Source: Coniella vitis (taxonomy: Eukaryota > Ascomycota > Sordariomycetes > Diaporthales > Schizoparmaceae). From it: a DNA stretch of 64,000 bases. This document shows, one piece after another, positions 59,301 to 64,000 of this stretch; positions within the stretch are counted from its first letter, which is position 1, and each line of letters opens with the position of its first letter. The DNA is taken from the NCBI GenBank assembly GCA_011317545.1, contig WUJK01000004.1, positions 3,162,001 through 3,226,000 on the forward strand. The letters are read 5' to 3'. Below the pieces are notes generated by a model that saw only the letters and a list, made by a program, of their open reading frames with translations, was not told where the DNA came from and searched no databases. The translations under genes and the position numbers were made by a program.

Positions 59301-61313
59301 CTTTGGGCAAGCACACATTCACCCTACTTCTCTCGCGAGGATATTTTGGCTATCACTATCTACCGAAGCGTAAGGTTTGCAAGATATATGTCAGAACTTG
59401 GCAGATGATCTTTCAGGTATGCAGGACATGCATAAGCCAAAACTCAATTCCAGGTGCGCGCTGCTGGCCGCCGAGTACACAGTACACCGTTATCGCCTCC
59501 GTCCCGGCGCCGGCCTGGGCTTGCATTCGGGCCTCGCGACTTCGGCCGCAGGGCTGTATCTCGTTGGTCTGTCACAGCAGGTTGGCACTGGGGCTGCACT
59601 TGCCAACCCCACTTTGTTCTTTTCTGCTTCTTTCGCTTCAAATTTGTTTTCGCTACGCGGCTCCGCTTCAACGACAAAGACCTTTGCGATTCCTCCGCAG
59701 CGCTTCTGCTATTCGCCTATATGCATAGGTTTGCAGAAAACACATTTTACCGCCGCTACATAGTACATAGTGCACCCATTCTCAACGCCGAAGAAATTAA
59801 GGTTGCAGCTCTCATGCGGTTCTAACCCGGTGTGGCATCTTGATGCGCAAGACCCCGATTGGCTGTATTTGCTAACACGATCTACATAGTACATGGCCCG
59901 GAGTTCTCTGTACTTCTATACAGTACCTCTTGCCAAGCTTACCATAGTACATAATACATGGCATTTCGAGGTGGAAAGCCGCTCAGCCATCAGGCTTGAT
60001 CACCGGGACACTTTGGTAGCTAGCAGCAAAGGCCATTCGGCTTCGCCTAGTACTATAATGATACATTCCGCAAGCACAACCAACACGACGGGGTCTACTA
60101 TGGCGTTTGGCTAAAGTCGGTCAGGCTATCGGAAGCGTAGAGAACTGCAGTGTTTGCGCGACAGCGCCTGTTGCTGACCACCATCTTAGCAGCGCCCCGA
60201 TGCTTCGAACTTCCACATCCCAGACCTAAGGACCAGTGCGCAGGGCGATCCAGCCCTAGTACACAGGGCACTCAAGATCAACTATGTACATCGAGCTGCC
60301 AGAAGAGACTGACATGGCAAGACAGCTGATAGGTCCTAAACGCAACTGTCAGCAAACAAGGTTACGCACAGATCCAGCTTTTGTCTGCCCAGCTTCGCAC
60401 AGATGAAGAAGAAAGTACTAGGGCGTCCCTAGATTTTCTCGCCCTGACAGCCTTCAGTCATCTTGGTTGGCTTACTACGGTACACCCAGCAGTCCTTCAA
60501 TGGGTGGTGGGCTGTTGAATCATGCGCCAGGGCCCTGCATGATTTTCAGGTGGGCTACTTGTGTTCGACCACATCAGAACCCAACATGGCCGCCCCAAAC
60601 GAGACATGCGATAATGTCAGCGGGAGTTGCCGTCCATCTGGCCAAAAACACATTCGCACAGTCCCGTGCTTGTGCGGGCGTGAACCTCTACGCCCGCCTG
60701 CAGAGAGTACATTGGTCCTGTATAACAAGCAGCCAGAAACAGCGGTCATTTGCGAGCCTGAAGCACTCCTAATCCGCATGAAATAGCTTGTGGTCTTTCC
60801 ATTTATGGTGACGGACAAGCCGCCTGGTGCCCAACGAAAAAAGCATCTTGACATATTTAGCTCCGTTTCTCCTTCAATATCCTCCAGGCTACCCGGCTTG
60901 TCAAAGCCAAAGCGTCTGGGCTTGCGGCAAGCCACTCAGTTCATGGCCCTACACTGTCTAACTGTAGATCATAGTACAGTAGCCTTCCGCGTTCCCGCAA
61001 CAAACTACCATGTATCAACCTCTCCGCCCTTAACAAACGTGTCTGTCCCTCATGCCTCCCTAGACTATCGAATACTTCGTCGGGCATGATTATTCCTTGA
61101 CCGTATCCCCCGTAGCGAACAATGCAATACGCAAAAAAGACAGGATAATAGTCCTTGCTCATGACTGGTAATTCAAATTCCGACTCCATGGTGAACTTTG
61201 CCAGCGTCATGACACCGAAGATAGCCAATTACCTATCTTCCTGGGGAGATCTACCAAGTCAAGGCGTATGCCCTATGTACCAAGTATGCGAATTCATCAT
61301 GATATACATAGTA
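56365..61313. repeat. Cluster of ten TACATAGTA motifs
   Basis: Exact copies start at 56365 (as TACTATGTA), 56924, 57009, 57122, 58310, 58918, 59109, 59757, 59883 and 61305. Several one-mismatch copies lie between them (near 58757, 59765, 59944, 60968, 61565, 61784). At 59758 two ACATAGT units are in tandem, hinting at a 7-nt repeat unit. Confidence 0.85.
58306..58322. repeat. 17-nt palindrome over a TACATAGTA motif
   Basis: ACTATAC and GTATAGT are exact complements around a central ATA. Confidence 0.85.
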
Positions 61314-64000
61314 TTCTCAGTTACGCCCTAACTAGTCATGTACCTACCGCTTGGCAGTTGATCTGCTTTGAAGTAAAGGAATAACGAGTATCTAGAAGCA
61401 CTAAGCGCAATGGAGCAGGTCACTCTGGGGTGTCTTGTATTCACGTGAAATAGCTGAGGGCAGAGGTGCTTACTTTGGTACTTGGCTCGATAATTTCACT
61501 GCCTCGTACAGCGATTCAGAAACCTATCAAGACTCCATTTACCCTGACTGGTCTTCCGAGCATACATAGTCCTTGCTGGCCCTCGGTGGGCCAATCTTTG
61601 CATTTCAACCTGCGCAGTCCATTCTGCCCTTTCCCCCTTGCGCCGGGCTCCGTGCCTGCAACCGATGTTCGAGTTGGCTGCTGGCCGCCAAAAGGGATTG
61701 TACCCACGCTGCCCCTGGCCTCATATGACTTTCGCACCGTACTATATACCGCCAAGCCCGGCGTAGCCCGGCTTTCAACCTATACATAGCACTGCGTACA
61801 CAGCAGGGATAATTACACAGTATTGCCAAGCTGCTACTTGATGCTGCAGAGTCCCTAGAGACCTGAGACCCAACGTCAAAAATGCATGCCAACTTTAGCC
61901 GCAACATCACCGCTGGCAGTGACGTGCCCCCTGAACTTGGGGTTTAACAAAATACAAGAAAAAACCAGCTTGTCTCTTCGCATTTCGACCGTGTACGTGT
62001 TCGAAACTCCTGCTGCGAGACTGAAATGGAAACGGAGAAAGGCTGCAGCTTGGTGGGGCTTCTAACCGGTCCAAGCGACGCAAACGACGCGAAGTTAGGC
62101 GCGAGGGCGATCGGCTGCCAAGGCAACCCCATTCACTTACACACATCCCTAGGTAGGACCCGAGAACGAGAGAGAAAAAGAAAACGATTGCCTGCTATGG
62201 ATATGCCGTCTCAGTTGACATGTTATAGCGCAATGACCCAACCTAGGCCAGACCAGGCCAGGCGCGTCGCGTGTGGGGAGTTTACCCATAAACGGTCCAA
62301 GTCTGCATACAAATCATGCCACCCACTGCTTGGGGCCCCATTGAAAGGCGCACGACCGTATTGTGACGGTATCGTATCGGCATTGCAGTTTCTTGATCGC
62401 GTCGTTGATTTTTAAGGCTGAGGCCCTAGGGAGATATTTCGGCGTGGCGACTGGTTCTTAGTCCCATCACCACGGCGAATCGAGGGTTCCTCTCGGGAGA
62501 GGGAATTGAAGCAGCGGGTCCCGAGAACGTCATGCTAGAATAAGTTTATGGACTCTATACCTCGGGTAGCAAGGCATGAAGCAATACGCAACCGTTCATC
62601 GAACTAGCCTCGGAATCGGAGACGAGAGTCGCTGTCGGCTGGCGTCAATTCATCTCTGGCAGCCCAGGATCATCCTGCCCCGTTGTTTGGGGGCTTTATT
62701 CCCAGAGCCGCCGCAAGATATGCCCTAGCATGGTACAAAATCTGAGGGAGATCAAGCTGCAGCACAAACTAAGCTTGCACCGAGCCATACCGGAAGAGCG
62801 GTATCTTTGTAGCTCTCAGACGTCGTGTGTGGCTCCTTGTTCTTGTGTGTGATTCGAGAGCTCCTGGAATATGAATTACGCATGCTAGTTCTCACTGGAT
62901 ATATTGCGTATACAGTCTGGAAGGCTTCTTCTTTTCTTCATGACTTTGGTTAACATCTTGTACGATGTAAACCCTGTATTGCCAGGGATTTATGATCTTG
63001 GTCAGCATTCCATAAGCAGCCTCAGAATCTTTTGTTCAACCTAGAGAACTTTGGAGACAGAGCCAGACTAGTCACTAGCAAACTATCGATACTTGGACGG
63101 GGCAGACGATGGCTTCACTAACGCATGCACGTGAACCCCGTCAACCCTGTATGAGCGTCTTGCCAAGTGTATGGCACTGCTAGTGAATGCGGGAGAGTTA
63201 CGAACTAAGCATTCGACCCTGATGGAGAGTTCCATCGCGCTTTGCGGCCCGGCACCGGATCACGGCTCATAGGGCGCGTCTCCGTCCGTTAGCGCTCAAA
63301 GTCTGGATTCAAATCTTGGAGTCTTGCCATGGGGCAAGCCTGCAGCTTAGTTTGCCTAGTGGCGGCGATGTGACTCTATCCCTTTGGGTACCTGCTTTGG
63401 CCGAAGCACTTTGCACAGCGGTGACGTCGAATCAGCCCAACCGTCTTTTTACTAGTCTGAGTGGGAGAGAGAAAATAAAAAGACGCGCTTCGAGACCCTC
63501 GACGACGAGGTCGATGACGCTATCATGGCACTGATTCATCCCTCACCCAGCCATCACGCTTTGCATCTGCAGCATTGGTCGTACAGCGGATTACAATTTG
63601 CTTTAATGAACTTCATCGCCGATGTGAGACGTATTCTTGTTTCTGGTTCCTAGACCCAACGATCCGGGTTGAATCACGGAATAGTCACTCGGTTGAAAAG
63701 AGTGCAGCAAGCGATGGTTGCACCGAGGTACTTCGTAGAGTCGAGACTTCAGCGACAACGTTCTCCCGCAGTATCAATCATCAACTGGCTTGTATTCGAG
63801 GATGACGCAGGTCACCGAGTCAACCGTTGATGCTTGCTTTCGTAGCCCTTCTGAACTCAGCCTGTTACGCACCGAATGAAGGCGAGCACGACGTGTTACG
63901 AGGATTCGGAGAACGCACAAAATTAGTACGCATTCATGCGCAGTCATACGGAAAGGTCCATATTTGGTCAAACACACAAGCGTGTTGCGTTCCTTTAAGC

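Larger units (their letters stand above)
55592..64000. other. 8.4-kb region upstream of the regulator, no recognised gene
   Basis: Several open frames up to 203 codons exist but none has domain, signal peptide or conserved pattern. It contains a 14-nt direct repeat (55867, 55924), an alternating GC run (56498-56509), a pyrimidine-rich tract (about 57470-57565) and ten TACATAGTA-type motifs from 56365 to 61313. From 61.9 kb to the window end I see nothing notable. Confidence 0.4.

Noticed and set aside
59377..59763. 128-codon plus-strand open frame in the motif-rich region
   Set aside because: No domain, signal peptide or conserved pattern; it carries the TACATAGTA motif at its end.
1..64000. 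Secondary-metabolite gene cluster
   Set aside because: A transporter, a Zn2Cys6 regulator and oxidases occur, but they are far apart and no synthase, synthetase or tailoring set is present.
1..64000. Intact transposons, CRISPR arrays or prokaryotic elements
   Set aside because: No transposase, reverse transcriptase, long terminal repeats or regularly spaced repeats were seen; the polymerase at 22.9-27.3 kb is the cellular silencing type.

Overview
The window reads as nuclear chromosomal DNA of a filamentous ascomycete (Pezizomycotina, most likely Sordariomycetes and perhaps Hypocreales). Genes carry short GT-AG introns (mostly 57-180 nt) with CTNAC-like branch sites. The gene content is fungal: a Zn2Cys6 regulator, an atypical CFEM-like GPI protein, an RNA-dependent RNA polymerase of the RNA-silencing type, D-lactate cytochrome c reductase and eS4. 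The order-level placement is inference from protein flavour, not a search result. I saw nothing bacterial, no CRISPR array, no rRNA and no intact transposon.

Layout. 1-240: N-terminus of an unknown minus-strand gene running off the left edge. 1-14.5 kb is the gene-dense part: a CENP-O/Mal2-type kinetochore protein (+), an MFSD10-like transporter (+), a DCAF11/WDR23-like WD40 protein (-), a DUF7704-like membrane protein (-), a double-telobox Myb protein (+) and ribosomal protein eS4 (+). A 4.9-kb gap precedes D-lactate dehydrogenase (+, 19.3-21.6 kb) and the RdRP (+, 22.9-27.3 kb). 27.6-28.1 kb holds a small secreted repeat protein (-). A split tRNA-Glu(CTC) lies at 30.15 kb, then the cytochrome oxidase assembly factor Pet191/COA5 (+), a PPN2-like metallophosphatase (+), the CFEM-like GPI protein (-), Vms1 (-) and an AT-hook nuclear protein (-). 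A single Zn2Cys6 regulator (-, 54.4-55.6 kb) sits between about 8.2 kb and 8.4 kb without recognisable genes.

The genes do not form one pathway or a biosynthetic cluster. Two mitochondrial functions (Dld1, COA5), two nuclear DNA-binding proteins, two quality-control functions (Vms1 in ribosome-associated quality control, a CRL4 receptor candidate) and one silencing enzyme look like ordinary interspersed housekeeping.

The most unusual signals are: (1) a 9-base motif, TACATAGTA or its complement, that I counted 26 times by eye, always outside genes, ten of them within 5 kb at 56.4-61.3 kb, some arranged as perfect inverted repeats; (2) a small secreted precursor with a duplicated HHQGV block, one copy right after a Lys-Arg site; (3) strong inverted repeats inside two introns of the eS4 gene; (4) the isolated regulator gene in a large gene-free region. 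All gene models were built by hand from splice signals and protein similarity remembered from the families; none was checked by alignment or RNA evidence.
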